Position numbers and translations under genes: made by a program
Part shown: one piece after another, positions 15,843 through 25,212 of the stretch
Layout: every line of letters begins with the position of its first letter
Numbering within the stretch: the first letter of the stretch is position 1
NCBI GenBank assembly: GCA_018335695.1
Contig: JAGXRV010000015.1
Coordinates: 1-38,710, forward strand
Reading direction: 5' to 3'
From: Clostridium sp.
Lineage (GTDB): Bacteria; Bacillota; Dethiobacteria; Dethiobacterales; Dethiobacteraceae
DNA: 38,710 nt
Notes under the pieces: generated by a model
Told to the model about the DNA's origin: nothing
The model's input: only the letters and a program-made list of their open reading frames with translations
Database searches by the model: none

Positions 15843-17309
15843 ATGGATTCTGCGACGGCAGCGAAACGCCAGATTAAAATAGTCACTATCTCCAGAGCGC
15901 TGGCGGATGATTTGGAAACACCGATCTCAGCCTTTCTGAAGCTCTGCCCGGCAGGCCCCGCCTTTATGCTGGAGAGTGCGGCTGGCGGAGAACAAGTGGC
16001 CAGATATTCATTTCTTGGGTATAATCCGTTCTTGACGTTAAAGGCAGAGGGACTGGATGTGGAACTAAGCTGGCGGGACGGCTTGAGAGAAAAAAGCAGC
16101 GAAGGACCTTTTCAGGTGTTGCGGCAGTTAATGAAAGAGTTTGCCGTAAAATCAGAAGCTGATCTGCCCCGTTTTTCCGGCGGCGCGGTAGGTTACTTAA
16201 GCTATGACTTAGTATCGCTCCTGGAACCGGTAGGGGAGTTGCCGGCTGACGAACTGGCTTTGCCTGACGCTTATTTGCAATTTATGGAGAACATGGTGAT
16301 CTTCGATCATTTTACACATAAAATTCATCTTAGAGTGAATCGCTTATTACAAGAAGGTGAGAGCAGAGAGGTTTGTGAAGCTGCGGCCGTCAAATCACTC
16401 CAAGCTATGGAGGAGTTATTAGCCGAGCCGATTGCCAAACAGGAAACAGCTGCTGGTAAACTGTCGGCAGCGTCTCCTGCGAGCAATATCACAAAAGGGG
16501 CTTTCATGGAGAACATCAGGAGAGCGAAAGAATATATCTTTGCAGGTCATATTTTTCAGGTGGTGCTTTCGCAGCGATTTGCCGTCCCAGTTATTGAAGA
16601 CGCGCTGACAATCTACCGAAGATTGCGTCGCGTCAGCCCTTCGCCGTATATGTTTTTGCTTCGCTACCAGGATGTGACTCTGATTGGAGCATCTCCTGAA
16701 ATGCTTACTCGGGTGGAGGGGAAAAAAGTGACCACACGTCCCATTGCCGGTACACGGCGCAGGGGTGCTACGGAGGAAGAAGACAAGGCATTAGCCGCCG
16801 AGCTGCAAAATGATCCAAAAGAAATGGCAGAGCATGCGATGTTGGTAGATTTAGGCAGGAATGATCTCGGACGAGTGTCAGTTTATGGCACTGTGAATGT
16901 GAGTCAATATGCTGCAGTGGAACGCTTTTCACATGTAATGCATCTGGTCAGCGAGGTGAGTGGGGAGTTGGCAGAAAAATATACGGCAATGGATGCCTTA
17001 ATGGCATGTTTTCCTGCCGGGACATTGACGGGAGCACCTAAAGTGCGTGCCATGCAGATCATCAATGAGCTGGAAAAGTCAAAGCGCGGCCCTTACGGCG
17101 GTGTGGTAGGGTATTTTGACTTTTGCGGCAATATGGATACTTGTATAACTATCCGTACAATGGTGATTAAAGACCGGTTGGCATATATTCAAACCGGAGC
17201 CGGAATCGTAGCCGACTCGGTGCCGGAGGCGGAATATCATGAAACGATGCAAAAAGCGGAGGCAATGTTTGCCGTACTGGGGGTGAAAAAGCTTGATTGC
17301 CGTAATTGA
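15843..17309 (+). CDS. trpE: Anthranilate synthase component I
   Basis: TrpE makes anthranilate from chorismate using ammonia supplied by TrpG. The 488-residue protein has the N-terminal feedback-site motif LESAAGGEQVARYSFLG (43-59) and C-terminal catalytic motifs SPSPYMFLLRYQDVTLIGASPE, TRPIAGTRRRG, DLGRNDLGRV and PAGTLTGAPKVRAMQI. The intact LLES-type motif suggests inhibition by tryptophan. The ATG has AAAGGAGGAAC upstream, 26 bases after the leader terminator. It overlaps trpG by 17 bases. Confidence 0.96.
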   Translation: MDSATAAKRQIKIVTISRALADDLETPISAFLKLCPAGPAFMLESAAGGEQVARYSFLGYNPFLTLKAEGLDVELSWRDGLREKSSEGPFQVLRQLMKEFAVKSEADLPRFSGGAVGYLSYDLVSLLEPVGELPADELALPDAYLQFMENMVIFDHFTHKIHLRVNRLLQEGESREVCEAAAVKSLQAMEELLAEPIAKQETAAGKLSAASPASNITKGAFMENIRRAKEYIFAGHIFQVVLSQRFAVPVIEDALTIYRRLRRVSPSPYMFLLRYQDVTLIGASPEMLTRVEGKKVTTRPIAGTRRRGATEEEDKALAAELQNDPKEMAEHAMLVDLGRNDLGRVSVYGTVNVSQYAAVERFSHVMHLVSEVSGELAEKYTAMDALMACFPAGTLTGAPKVRAMQIINELEKSKRGPYGGVVGYFDFCGNMDTCITIRTMVIKDRLAYIQTGAGIVADSVPEAEYHETMQKAEAMFAVLGVKKLDCRN

Positions 17310-17865
17310 TAACTACGATTCCTTTACCTATAACTTAGTGCAATACTTAGGCGAGCTCGGCTGGGAGCCGTTGGTGCTGCGCAATGACTCCTTTACGTTA
17401 AGCGAGCTGGTTGATAAGAAGCCCCGGGCGATAGTAATCTCGCCCGGACCCGGAACGCCGATGGACGCAGGGTTGTCCTTGGCAGTGATAGAACAATTTA
17501 AAGGGAGAGTGCCTATTTTTGGAGTCTGTCTGGGTCATCAGGCTATCGGACAAAACTTTGGCGGCGAAATTGTCCGGGCGCCGGAGCCGGTTCACGGCAA
17601 ACCGACAGAAGTGTACCACTATGGGGATCCGCTTTTTGCCGGACTGGGCAGCCCGTTTATCGCAGGCAGGTATCACTCACTGATTATCAGACGGGAAACA
17701 CTTCCGCAGTGTTTGACTGTATTGGCTGAGACTGCTGACGGCTTGATTATGGCGATACGCCACAGAATCTATCCTATTATAGGGGTACAGTTTCACCCGG
17801 AATCAATTATCACTCCTGACGGAAAAAAGATTTTAGCTAATTTTCTGGGAGGCATGGCGGCATGA
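17293..17865 (+). CDS. trpG: Anthranilate synthase component II (glutamine amidotransferase)
   Basis: TrpG (190 residues) is a class I glutamine amidotransferase with the triad C79 (GVCLGHQ), H168 and E170 (QFHPES). The PGPGTP oxyanion segment (51-56) and HGK (101-103) are present. It starts at TTG 17293 inside trpE, reading MIAVIDNYDSFTYNLVQYLG. It may also serve PabB in folate synthesis, as in Bacillus, since no separate pabA is seen here; that is inference. Confidence 0.95.
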   Translation: MIAVIDNYDSFTYNLVQYLGELGWEPLVLRNDSFTLSELVDKKPRAIVISPGPGTPMDAGLSLAVIEQFKGRVPIFGVCLGHQAIGQNFGGEIVRAPEPVHGKPTEVYHYGDPLFAGLGSPFIAGRYHSLIIRRETLPQCLTVLAETADGLIMAIRHRIYPIIGVQFHPESIITPDGKKILANFLGGMAA

Positions 17866-18896
17866 GAGATATTCTTAGCAAGCTTTGTGCAAGAATTAAC
17901 CTGACTGAGGAGGAAGCAAGGGCTGCTATGACCTCCATTATGAATGGGGAGGCTACCCCGGCACAGATAGCCGCTTTTCTGGTAGCTATGAAGATGAAAG
18001 GGGAGACTGTGGCTGAAGTTTATGGTTGTGCCTCAGTTATGCGGGAGCGTGCGGAAAAAGTGGAGAGCACTCGCGAGGGGCTGACAGACACATGTGGTAC
18101 CGGCGGTGACAACCGCGGCACCTTTAATATTTCCACTGCCGCCGCCTTAGTAGCTGCGGGGGCAGGTTTATCTTTGGCTAAACATGGCAATCGTGCCGTA
18201 TCAAGCAAATGCGGTTCAGCCGATGTCTTGGAAGCGCTTGGGATTAAACTGGAGCTGACACCGCAGGAGATGGGAAAGTGTCTAAACGAGTTGGGGATTG
18301 CATTTTTGTATGCACCGGTTTTGCATCAATCCATGAGACATGCTGCCGTTCCGAGGCGGGAGGTGGGTGTGCGCTCCGTCTTTAATCTGCTCGGACCTTT
18401 AACTAACCCGGCCAAAGTGATGCATCAGGTGTTGGGAGTTTGCTCACCGGAACTTATGACGCTCTTAGCCGATGTACTGTTGCTCCAGGGCGTGAAGCAC
18501 GCTTTAGTAGTTCACGGTCAGGACGGCAGTGATGAGTTGACTTTGTCCGGAGTTACACATATCTGTGAAGTCCGCGAAGGGAGGATGGTACGCTATAACG
18601 TGACACCGCAGGAAGTCGGCCTGCAACAGGTATCTGCTGATGCGCTCGCAGGCGGCGGCCCGGCAGAAAATGCCAAGCTTATTTTAGCTGTTTTACAGGG
18701 CAAAAAGGGGCCGGAGCAAGATGTGGTATTGTTGAATGCGGCTGCCGCTTTGTATGTTGGTGGCATGGCCGAAAATATCAGGGAGGGCGTAGTGTTGGCA
18801 CAGCTTGCCATCAATAGCGGTGCTGCCCTTGAGAAACTGACTGCGCTGCAACGATTTGCCGGAGGGGAAAAAAATGCTTTCACAAATTGTGGCTAA
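17862..18896 (+). CDS. trpD: Anthranilate phosphoribosyltransferase
   Basis: TrpD joins anthranilate to phosphoribosyl pyrophosphate. The 344-residue protein has the PRPP-binding GTGGD (79-83) and the KHGNRAVSSKCGSAD segment (107-121) that binds anthranilate. The ATG overlaps the trpG stop (ATGA, 17862-17865). It is not fused to TrpG, unlike the enteric gene. Confidence 0.96.
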   Translation: MRDILSKLCARINLTEEEARAAMTSIMNGEATPAQIAAFLVAMKMKGETVAEVYGCASVMRERAEKVESTREGLTDTCGTGGDNRGTFNISTAAALVAAGAGLSLAKHGNRAVSSKCGSADVLEALGIKLELTPQEMGKCLNELGIAFLYAPVLHQSMRHAAVPRREVGVRSVFNLLGPLTNPAKVMHQVLGVCSPELMTLLADVLLLQGVKHALVVHGQDGSDELTLSGVTHICEVREGRMVRYNVTPQEVGLQQVSADALAGGGPAENAKLILAVLQGKKGPEQDVVLLNAAAALYVGGMAENIREGVVLAQLAINSGAALEKLTALQRFAGGEKNAFTNCG

Positions 18897-19662
18897 GAAG
18901 AAAGAGCGGCTGGCGGCTGCAATTGCCGGCCTTTCCTTGCGAGAGTTGAAAATTCGACTGGCTGAAGCGGAGTCGCTGCGGCCTTTCGGCGAGAGGTTAG
19001 CGCAACCTGGCATATCACTAATAGGGGAGGTAAAAAAAGCTTCACCTTCAAAAGGAAAGCTTGGACTACGCGTGGACGTGGAGGTATTGGCCAGGCAGTA
19101 TGAAAAAGGAGGCGCACAAGCAATTTCAGTCTTGACAGAAGAAGATTTTTTCTTGGGAAGTGCCGCAGATTTACAGGCAGTCCGAGCCGCGACAACTTTG
19201 CCGGTATTACGCAAAGATTTTGTCTTGACAGAATACCAGCTTTATGAAAGCCGCTATTTATGCGCGGATGCAGTTCTGCTGATTGTTCGCTTGCTTTCTC
19301 GCAGTCAAATGCATGAGTATTTGTGTATTTGCCGGGAATTAAAACTGGGCGCATTAGTAGAAGCTCACAACAGCAAAGAAGTGGAGCTGGCTTTACTTGC
19401 CGGGGCAAAAATTGTGGGTATAAACAATCGGGACCTGGCAACTTTTAAGACAGATTTAGGTCTGACCTTGTCATTAGCTGAAATGATCCCGCATGATGTG
19501 ATTTTGGTAAGTGAAAGCGGTATCCAAACAGCCGCTGAGGTGGCAATGTTAAGAGCGGCTGAAGTTGATGCGATTTTAGTTGGGGAATCACTTGTGCGTT
19601 CCGATGACGCTGTCGCAAAAATTAAAGAACTGTTGGCAGGAGAAAGAAATGACCAAAATTAA
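18874..19662 (+). CDS. trpC: Indole-3-glycerol phosphate synthase
   Basis: TrpC closes the indole ring. The 262-residue TIM barrel has GEVKKASPSKG (51-61) with catalytic E52 and K54, VLRKDF (K114), GINNRDL and VSESGI. The ATG at 18874, 6 bases after GGAGGGG, gives MLSQIVAKKKERL, the usual N-terminus, and overlaps trpD by 23 bases. In-frame codons further upstream (from 18856) precede the ribosome binding site. Confidence 0.95.
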   Translation: MLSQIVAKKKERLAAAIAGLSLRELKIRLAEAESLRPFGERLAQPGISLIGEVKKASPSKGKLGLRVDVEVLARQYEKGGAQAISVLTEEDFFLGSAADLQAVRAATTLPVLRKDFVLTEYQLYESRYLCADAVLLIVRLLSRSQMHEYLCICRELKLGALVEAHNSKEVELALLAGAKIVGINNRDLATFKTDLGLTLSLAEMIPHDVILVSESGIQTAAEVAMLRAAEVDAILVGESLVRSDDAVAKIKELLAGERNDQN

Positions 19663-20254
19663 GATTTGCGGTATTGTCAGTCTGGAGGAGGCGCTTTACT
19701 GTGAGCAAGCAGGTGCTGATGCGCTCGGATTTGTTTTTGCTCCAAGCCCGCGACGTGTAGAACCGGCATTAGTTCGACAAATTACAGGCTTGCTGCCGCC
19801 GTTTATTCAACGCGTCGGCGTTTTTGTAAATGCAGAACGGAGATTTGTGGAGCAGATTGCCGCCTGCGCTGGTTTGACAGCTCTCCAGTTTCATGGACAA
19901 GAAGGAGCAGATTATTGCAGCAATTTTTCCCTGCCGGTGATTAAAACCGTCGCCGTCAAGTCTGCGGCTGATTTAACTGGGCTTGATGACTTTCCTGCAG
20001 CGGCTATCCTGCTTGACACTTATGATCCGCTTTTGCCTGGTGGCACCGGTCGACCGTTTGATTGGGCACTCGCAGAATGTCGGCCAAAAAAACCAATGGT
20101 GCTGGCTGGCGGCCTCAATCCCGGGAATGTGCAAAGTGCCATTAAACAGCTAAAACCTTATGCTGTAGACGTTTCCAGCGGTGTGGAAACAAACGGAAAG
20201 AAAGATAAGAAGAAAATCGAGTCATTCATAGCTGCCGTGAGGAGGTGCGAATAA
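19649..20254 (+). CDS. trpF: Phosphoribosylanthranilate isomerase
   Basis: TrpF catalyses the Amadori rearrangement before TrpC. The 201-residue TIM barrel begins MTKIKICGI with catalytic C7 and has D123 in LLDTYDP, then GGTGRPFDW and [10 protein letters not shown]. The ATG at 19649 lies 6 bases after AGGAG inside trpC, overlapping it by 14 bases. It is separate from trpC, unlike the enteric fusion. Confidence 0.95.
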   Translation: MTKIKICGIVSLEEALYCEQAGADALGFVFAPSPRRVEPALVRQITGLLPPFIQRVGVFVNAERRFVEQIAACAGLTALQFHGQEGADYCSNFSLPVIKTVAVKSAADLTGLDDFPAAAILLDTYDPLLPGGTGRPFDWALAECRPKKPMVLAGGLNPGNVQSAIKQLKPYAVDVSSGVETNGKKDKKKIESFIAAVRRCE

Positions 20255-20289
20255 TGAAAGATTCAATGAAAGATTCAATGAAAGATTCA
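20254..20289 (+). repeat. Three perfect 12-bp repeats at the trpB start
   Basis: ATGAAAGATTCA occurs three times head to tail, each unit carrying an in-frame ATG. Gain or loss of a unit keeps the reading frame. The distance from the ribosome binding site favours the first ATG. Confidence 0.95.
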
Positions 20290-21462
20290 GGGAGATTCGG
20301 AATTTTTGGCGGACGATATGTGCCGGAAACTTTGATTCAGGCTTTGGATGAATTGGAAGAAGCTTATTTTGCTGCCCGGGATGATGAATCGTTTCAGCAT
20401 GCCTATCAAGAGGTGTTATTAAACTATGTGGGACGACCATCTCTGCTTTATAGGGCAGAAAGGCTTTCAGCGAAACTCGGCGGCGCTACAATTCTCCTGA
20501 AACGGGAGGACTTAAATCATACCGGTGCCCACAAAATTAACAATGCTCTCGGTCAGGCACTGTTGGCAAAAAGAATGGGGAAAAAGCAGCTGGTGGCTGA
20601 AACGGGAGCAGGGCAGCATGGTGTGGCTGCGGCTACTGCGGCAGCTCTTTTTGGGATGGAATGTGTGGTCTATATGGGCGAACAAGATATGCAGAGACAG
20701 GCGCTTAATGTGTTTCGTATCCGGATGCTGGGCGCGCAGGTGGTGCCTGTTACCTCCGGCAGCTGCACATTAAAGGATGCGGCTAATGAAGCTATCCGCG
20801 CTTGGGTGACAAACTGTCGGCATGCTTACTATCTGCTGGGCTCCGCGGTAGGCCCCCACCCCTACCCCATGTTGGTGCGAGATCTGCAAAGTGTGATTGG
20901 CCGGGAAGCTCGGGCACAGTCTCTGCAAATGCTGGGAAGGCTGCCTGATGTTTTAGTAGCTTGCGTAGGTGGCGGCAGTAACGCGATTGGTCTGTTTCAC
21001 CCCTTTCTGGCAGATGAAGGTGTGAGAATAATAGGCGTGGAGGCGGCTGGAAAAGGCTTGGAAACACAAGAGCATGCTGCCACCCTTAGCAAAGGAACGC
21101 ACGGCATTCTTCACGGAACACTTAGTTATCTTTTGCAAAGCGAAGACGGTCAAATTTCTCAGGTTCACTCTGTTTCTGCGGGATTGGACTATCCCGGGGT
21201 GGGCCCGGAACATAGCTATCTCAAGAGCATTGGCCGGGCAGAGTATGTGACTATTACAGACGAAGAAGCCGTGGCAGCATTTGCGCTTTTGACGCAAACA
21301 GAAGGAATTATACCGGCGTTGGAGAGCGCCCACGCAGTTGCTCATGCAGTGAAAATTGCGCCGCAATATGAAAAGGAAACGGTAATTCTGGTAAACTTGT
21401 CTGGTCGCGGAGACAAAGACGTGCAGGCTGTGGCAAAGTTAATGGAGGCAGAAGCGGTATGA
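20254..21462 (+). CDS. trpB: Tryptophan synthase beta subunit
   Basis: TrpB condenses indole with serine using PLP bound to K94 ([10 protein letters not shown]). The 402-residue protein has [10 protein letters not shown], the phosphate-binding GGGSNAIG and the C-terminal HAVAHA and NLSGRGDKD motifs of the standard TrpB1 type. The ATG at 20254 overlaps the trpF stop by one base and follows GAGGAGGTG by 6 bases. The first 12 residues are a triplicated MKDS, encoded by three exact 12-bp repeats; [14 protein letters not shown], the normal N-terminus, follows. Confidence 0.96.
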   Translation: MKDSMKDSMKDSGRFGIFGGRYVPETLIQALDELEEAYFAARDDESFQHAYQEVLLNYVGRPSLLYRAERLSAKLGGATILLKREDLNHTGAHKINNALGQALLAKRMGKKQLVAETGAGQHGVAAATAAALFGMECVVYMGEQDMQRQALNVFRIRMLGAQVVPVTSGSCTLKDAANEAIRAWVTNCRHAYYLLGSAVGPHPYPMLVRDLQSVIGREARAQSLQMLGRLPDVLVACVGGGSNAIGLFHPFLADEGVRIIGVEAAGKGLETQEHAATLSKGTHGILHGTLSYLLQSEDGQISQVHSVSAGLDYPGVGPEHSYLKSIGRAEYVTITDEEAVAAFALLTQTEGIIPALESAHAVAHAVKIAPQYEKETVILVNLSGRGDKDVQAVAKLMEAEAV

Positions 21463-22262
21463 ATAAACTTGAAGAGAGAATGAACAAATTAAAGTCAACA
21501 GGAAAAAAAGCGTTGATCGCCTACTTGACCGCAGGCGATCCTGATTTAAATGTCTCTGCAAAGTTGCTGCATGCTCTGGCAGAAAATGGGGCGGATGTGA
21601 TTGAACTGGGGGTGCCGTTTTCAGATCCATTGGCTGATGGGCCGGTATTGCAGGCCTCAGCAGCCAGGGCGTTGACGGCCGGTACTACTTTGGACGATGT
21701 GTTTTCGTTGGCAAGAGGTTTTTGCGCGAAGTATTCAACACCGCTTGTATTGCTTGCGTACTATAATTCCATCTATCGCAGAGGAGTTGAGCAGTTTTGT
21801 CGAGAGGCTGCTCTTGCGGGAGTTTCCGCAATAGTAGTGCCGGACTTGCCTTTTGAGGAGGCTGGCAGGTTAGATTTGGCTGCAGCAAGCAGCGGCTTAA
21901 TTAACATTCGCTTTTTGTCACCTACTACTACAGAAAGCAGAATGATCAGTATCTGTAAAAGCTCGGCAGGCTTTATTTATTGCGTTGCTTTTACAGGAGT
22001 GACGGGCGAGCGCAGTTTGCTGGATCCGAGCTTGTTAACTCTTTTGATTAACGCAAGAAAATATACAGATGTGCCGCTGGCACTTGGCTTTGGTATTTCT
22101 ACTCCAAAGCAGGCTGCAGCGGCAGCGGCGGCGGCAGATGCCGTTATAGTAGGCACTGCTTTGCTTAGGCAAATTGAAAAGATAAATGACCCGGCTGAGA
22201 AGACTTTCGCGGCCGGAAAATTTATCAATTCCCTAAAAAAAGCGATAGACGGAGCTTTTTAA
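21459..22262 (+). CDS. trpA: Tryptophan synthase alpha subunit
   Basis: TrpA releases indole from indole-3-glycerol phosphate for TrpB. The 267-residue TIM barrel has catalytic E49 ([11 protein letters not shown]) and D60 (LADGP), the same numbers as in E. coli, and VTGERS in the flexible loop. The ATG overlaps the trpB stop (ATGA). A second in-frame ATG at 21480 could shorten it by 7 residues. This ends a complete trpEGDCFBA set; no strong terminator is visible, only an A/T-rich inverted repeat across the 3' end (22235-22260). Confidence 0.95.
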   Translation: MNKLEERMNKLKSTGKKALIAYLTAGDPDLNVSAKLLHALAENGADVIELGVPFSDPLADGPVLQASAARALTAGTTLDDVFSLARGFCAKYSTPLVLLAYYNSIYRRGVEQFCREAALAGVSAIVVPDLPFEEAGRLDLAAASSGLINIRFLSPTTTESRMISICKSSAGFIYCVAFTGVTGERSLLDPSLLTLLINARKYTDVPLALGFGISTPKQAAAAAAAADAVIVGTALLRQIEKINDPAEKTFAAGKFINSLKKAIDGAF

Positions 22263-22323
22263 AGCTTTTGCAAGATAACGTTAATTCTCATCTGCTTGCG
22301 CTTGTTTGCGGCCCGAAAAAACA

Positions 22324-22351
22324 TTGACTTTTTCGCTGAATTTGTTACAAT
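22324..22351 (+). promoter_or_regulatory. SigA promoter of speD
   Basis: TTGACT (22324-22329), a 16-base spacer and an extended -10 TGTTACAAT (22343-22351). The transcript would have a leader of about 70 bases before the speD ATG. Confidence 0.72.
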
Positions 22352-22428
22352 TTAAGCTGATGTCCAAGCAGGCAACAAGTTTTCTTTTGTTTGGAGATCT
22401 AAAATTAAAACAAAGGAGGCTTCAGAAA

Positions 22429-22809
22429 ATGAGCGCATTAGGTCGTCACGTTCTGGCAGAGTTTTACGGATGTCCCGAGGAAATCCTCAACGATATTCGG
22501 AGGATTGAGCGAACTATGGTGGATGCCGCTTTGGAAGCAGGCGCAGAAATCAGGGAAGTGGCATTCCATAAATTCAGTCCGCAGGGTGTGAGTGGGGTTG
22601 TAGTAATCTCGGAATCTCATCTGGCAATTCATACATGGCCGGAATTGGGCTACGCTGCGGTAGATGTATTTACCTGCGGAGACAAAGTAGATCCCTGGAT
22701 ATCTGCAAACTATCTCAAAGAACACTTTGTTGCCGATCGTTTGTCGGCTCAAGAAATAACGCGCGGCATTTTTGATGTGGAAGTCTCCGTTAAAGCAGCT
22801 AACTTCTAG
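22429..22809 (+). CDS. speD: S-adenosylmethionine decarboxylase proenzyme (short SpeD)
   Basis: SpeD provides decarboxylated SAM for spermidine synthesis. The 126-residue protein is the short form found in Gram-positives and archaea. It self-cleaves between E62 and S63 ([15 protein letters not shown]) to create a pyruvoyl cofactor, with H68 and C83 (FTCGD) also conserved. The ATG at 22429 lies 9 bases after AAAGGAGG; the longer open frame upstream contains the promoter and is not coding. No speE or arginine/ornithine decarboxylase is nearby. Confidence 0.94.
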   Translation: MSALGRHVLAEFYGCPEEILNDIRRIERTMVDAALEAGAEIREVAFHKFSPQGVSGVVVISESHLAIHTWPELGYAAVDVFTCGDKVDPWISANYLKEHFVADRLSAQEITRGIFDVEVSVKAANF

Positions 22810-22871
22810 AGGCATGTTGGCTGCGGTTTAGCGCGAATTTTTGACTTGCTTCAATTAAGGGAGTGACATTC

Positions 22872-23324
22872 ATGGAAAGAACATTCTTAATGATTAAACC
22901 TGATGGCGTGCAGCGTAATTTAGCAGGTGAAATTATCAGTCGTTTCGAAAAAAAAGGTTTTCAGTTGGTTGGTCTTAAGTTAATGCAAATTTCTCCCGAA
23001 CTGGCAGCAAAACATTATGGTGAACATCTGGGAAAACCTTTTTATAGTGAATTGCTTGAATTTATCACTTCCGGACCGGTGGTAGCGATGGTTTGGCAAG
23101 GATTAAATGCTGTTGCTGTTGCGCGAGCGATGATGGGCAAGACAAATCCGGCTGATGCTTCTCCCGGCACTATACGCGGCGACTTTGCCGTGTTTATGGG
23201 CAACAATGTCGTTCATGGCTCCGATTCGCTGGAGAGCGCTGAGAGGGAAATTAACCTTTTCTTCTCATCGTCTGAGTTGGTGTCGTACAATAAGCTTGCT
23301 GATCGTTGGCTTTACGGCAAATAG
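22872..23324 (+). CDS. ndk: Nucleoside diphosphate kinase
   Basis: Ndk transfers the gamma phosphate between nucleotides. The 150-residue protein begins [16 protein letters not shown] and has the active-site H115 in NVVHGSDS plus the [14 protein letters not shown] segment. The ATG at 22872 is 8 bases after AAGGGAG; a GTG at 22863 overlaps that site. Confidence 0.96.
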   Translation: MERTFLMIKPDGVQRNLAGEIISRFEKKGFQLVGLKLMQISPELAAKHYGEHLGKPFYSELLEFITSGPVVAMVWQGLNAVAVARAMMGKTNPADASPGTIRGDFAVFMGNNVVHGSDSLESAEREINLFFSSSELVSYNKLADRWLYGK

Positions 23325-23380
23325 AGGAAAGTATAACAGTTCATGGTCAAACCAAGCATTCTGGGGTAGAGGTGACAACG

Positions 23381-23818
23381 ATGAGAAAAGCAGTACCGCT
23401 TTTTCTGCTCGCAATGCTTGTGTTGGCAGGCTGCAGTCGCGCTCCGCAATACAAAAACGCCGCATCACATTTGGGTGACCCGCGCACGGTTCAGATTATT
23501 TCCCCGGAGAGAGCACCCGTATCTATCAGTAATGAAAATGATGTTCGAGCCATTATGGAGATTCTTAACACGGTGGAAGTGCGCAGGCTTTCCGTAGAAG
23601 AGGAAATTAACTTAGTTCTTGTTCAAGGCATTACGCTTGATGCCACAGAGCTTCGCTTCAAGGATAATCGTGGCAATGTCTTTAAAGCTCTCTTGCTTAA
23701 AGATGGTTCTGTGTTGGTGGTCGCCGGCGTTATCGGCGGTAACGAACAGCGGCGTGACGTATTGCTCTCTGAACCGGAGCAGCAGGCACTGCAAAATGAG
23801 CTTCAAAAATACATGTGA
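23381..23818 (+). CDS. Hypothetical lipoprotein
   Basis: The 145-residue product has a lipoprotein signal MRKAVPLFLLAMLVLAGC with lipobox LAGC (Cys18). The mature part is not recognised; it has alternating strands and a segment rich in beta-type residues (about 85-125). The ATG at 23381 lies 5 bases after GAGGTGA. It follows ndk by 56 bases and may be co-transcribed. The terminator stem overlaps its stop codon. Confidence 0.75.
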   Translation: MRKAVPLFLLAMLVLAGCSRAPQYKNAASHLGDPRTVQIISPERAPVSISNENDVRAIMEILNTVEVRRLSVEEEINLVLVQGITLDATELRFKDNRGNVFKALLLKDGSVLVVAGVIGGNEQRRDVLLSEPEQQALQNELQKYM

Positions 23819-23856
23819 GCACACCGGAAATTCTCTGGTCTGCTCACTTTTTTTTT
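23815..23856. terminator. Terminator between the lipoprotein gene and hemZ
   Basis: GTGAGCA (23815-23821) and TGCTCAC (23841-23847) form a stem, with additional internal pairing ACC/GGT, followed by nine T residues. The stop codon of the lipoprotein gene lies inside the 5' arm. It sits between convergent genes. Confidence 0.88.
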
Positions 23857-23873
23857 GTTAATAAAAATTTTTC

Positions 23874-25058
23874 CTAAAAAGCGCGCAAGCTATTTTTGGC
23901 CAAAATAAGCTCAACTTCACGGCGATGACAGATCCATGCAGCCTTCTCATGATAAGTACGTATATCTTTTGGGGAAACGAGATTTTTAAGGGAGAAATCT
24001 TGGTAGATAAATTTGTTTGTCGCCCCGCAGCCAAGACCAAGGATATGTTGCCGTTCTTCTATCATAACAATATTATAGAGACATTCAGTGCCCGGCAGGC
24101 AATAACCGATATTTTCCAAGCCGCCTAAAATTCCGTGCTGCCGGTATAAATAGTAAGGGTGATATTTGGCTGACAGCAGACTTGTAGCAGTGCTATGCAT
24201 GGCTGTCGCCAGACTTATATCAGGAAGAGGCAGTTGCTCCTTTTCTTCACTAAAGAGAGACGCTCGTTTAAGGGAAAACAAATGCAGAGTGATATTTGTC
24301 GGTAAGAAGGAGAGAACATCCTGAACACTTTTTCTGACCATGGCTTCGTCTTCCCCGGGAAGCCCCAAGATTAAATCCATGTTTAACACTGGAAAAGCTG
24401 CTGCCTGAACCAGATTTACCGCCTTGTAAACTTCTTCAACGCTGTGGCAGCGCCCGATTTTTTTCAGAGTTTCGCTGTGCATGGATTGCGGATTTACGCT
24501 GACGCGTGATACGCCATGTTTCTTTAAAATTGCAAGCTTTTCAGCGGTAATGGTATCCGGTCTTCCCGCCTCAACCGTAAATTCGCGCACCGTTCCCGGA
24601 AAAGCAAGACGGAGGGCGAAAAGAATATTGTCAAGTTCCGCCGGGTTAAGTGAGGTAGGTGTGCCGCCGCCAAGATAAAAACTATAAGGACGCATTTGCA
24701 ATTTTTCTGTTAACTGTCCTGCAGTTCTAATTTCATCAAGCAGTGTATCAAGGTACCGGCTGCGCCAGATTGCCAACTCCTTTAATGAGTAGGCAGGAAA
24801 GGAGCAGTAAAAGCAACGTGAAGGACAGAAAGGAATAGAAATATAGACACTGAATAAGTCCGGCAGTGAACTTTCTTCTACAATAGGCCGGGAAATCCGG
24901 GCAACCTGCCACAGTAGTTCGAATTTTTCGCTGCTAATCCTTTCATTAGACTGCATCCGCTTAAACGCATCTGTGTAATTTAGGCCTTCATCCAGCAATC
25001 TATGTAATTGTTTGGACGGACGCACGCCACTCAGGCGTCCCCATGGAAGCTCTGCCAT
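23874..25058 (-). CDS. hemZ: Radical-SAM coproporphyrinogen III dehydrogenase HemZ-like, N-terminally short
   Basis: Minus strand, 394 residues. The motif SIPFCPSRCFYCSFP gives the radical-SAM cluster C78, C82, C85, typical of the HemN/HemZ group, followed by YLGGGTPTSL and the TVEAGRPDTIT motif that marks HemZ. LPWGRLSGVRPSK at residues 4-16 is the conserved segment that in Bacillus HemZ (about 500 residues) lies well inside the protein, so a domain of roughly 100 residues is missing at the N-terminus. A TAG lies in frame about 10 codons upstream, so the short form is not a start-choice error. GGAGGT precedes the ATG. It likely acts in anaerobic heme synthesis, but no other heme genes are in view. 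Confidence 0.85.
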   Translation of the reverse strand: MAELPWGRLSGVRPSKQLHRLLDEGLNYTDAFKRMQSNERISSEKFELLWQVARISRPIVEESSLPDLFSVYISIPFCPSRCFYCSFPAYSLKELAIWRSRYLDTLLDEIRTAGQLTEKLQMRPYSFYLGGGTPTSLNPAELDNILFALRLAFPGTVREFTVEAGRPDTITAEKLAILKKHGVSRVSVNPQSMHSETLKKIGRCHSVEEVYKAVNLVQAAAFPVLNMDLILGLPGEDEAMVRKSVQDVLSFLPTNITLHLFSLKRASLFSEEKEQLPLPDISLATAMHSTATSLLSAKYHPYYLYRQHGILGGLENIGYCLPGTECLYNIVMIEERQHILGLGCGATNKFIYQDFSLKNLVSPKDIRTYHEKAAWICHRREVELILAKNSLRAF

Positions 25059-25107
25059 AAAACTAATACCTCCATGCTCAAGCTATATCAATTTAGAGTC
25101 AGAGTGC

Positions 25108-25139
25108 TTGACGCATCACTATTATATCAGATATGATGC
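25108..25139. promoter_or_regulatory. Overlapping divergent promoters with an inverted repeat (possible operator)
   Basis: Toward hemZ (minus strand) there is an extended -10 TGATATAAT (plus positions 25121-25129). Toward the DUF4870 gene there is TTGACG (25108-25113) and TATGAT (25132-25137), 18 bases apart. An inverted repeat GCATCA (25113-25118) / TGATGC (25134-25139), with inner TAT/ATA, spans both. A regulator bound here could control both directions. Confidence 0.5.
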
Positions 25140-25212
25140 AAGCAAAGGGTCGCTAATCCGCGTTGATCGATGGTGTTATCGGAGGGATGAAAATAGAAGG
25201 GAGGAATAAGCT

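Noticed and set aside
22235-22260. Terminator after trpA
   Set aside because: The AAAAAGC/GCTTTTT pairing is A/T-rich and lies inside the coding region, too weak to call.
22306-22428. Extended speD start
   Set aside because: This stretch contains the speD promoter, and a strong ribosome binding site precedes the ATG at 22429.
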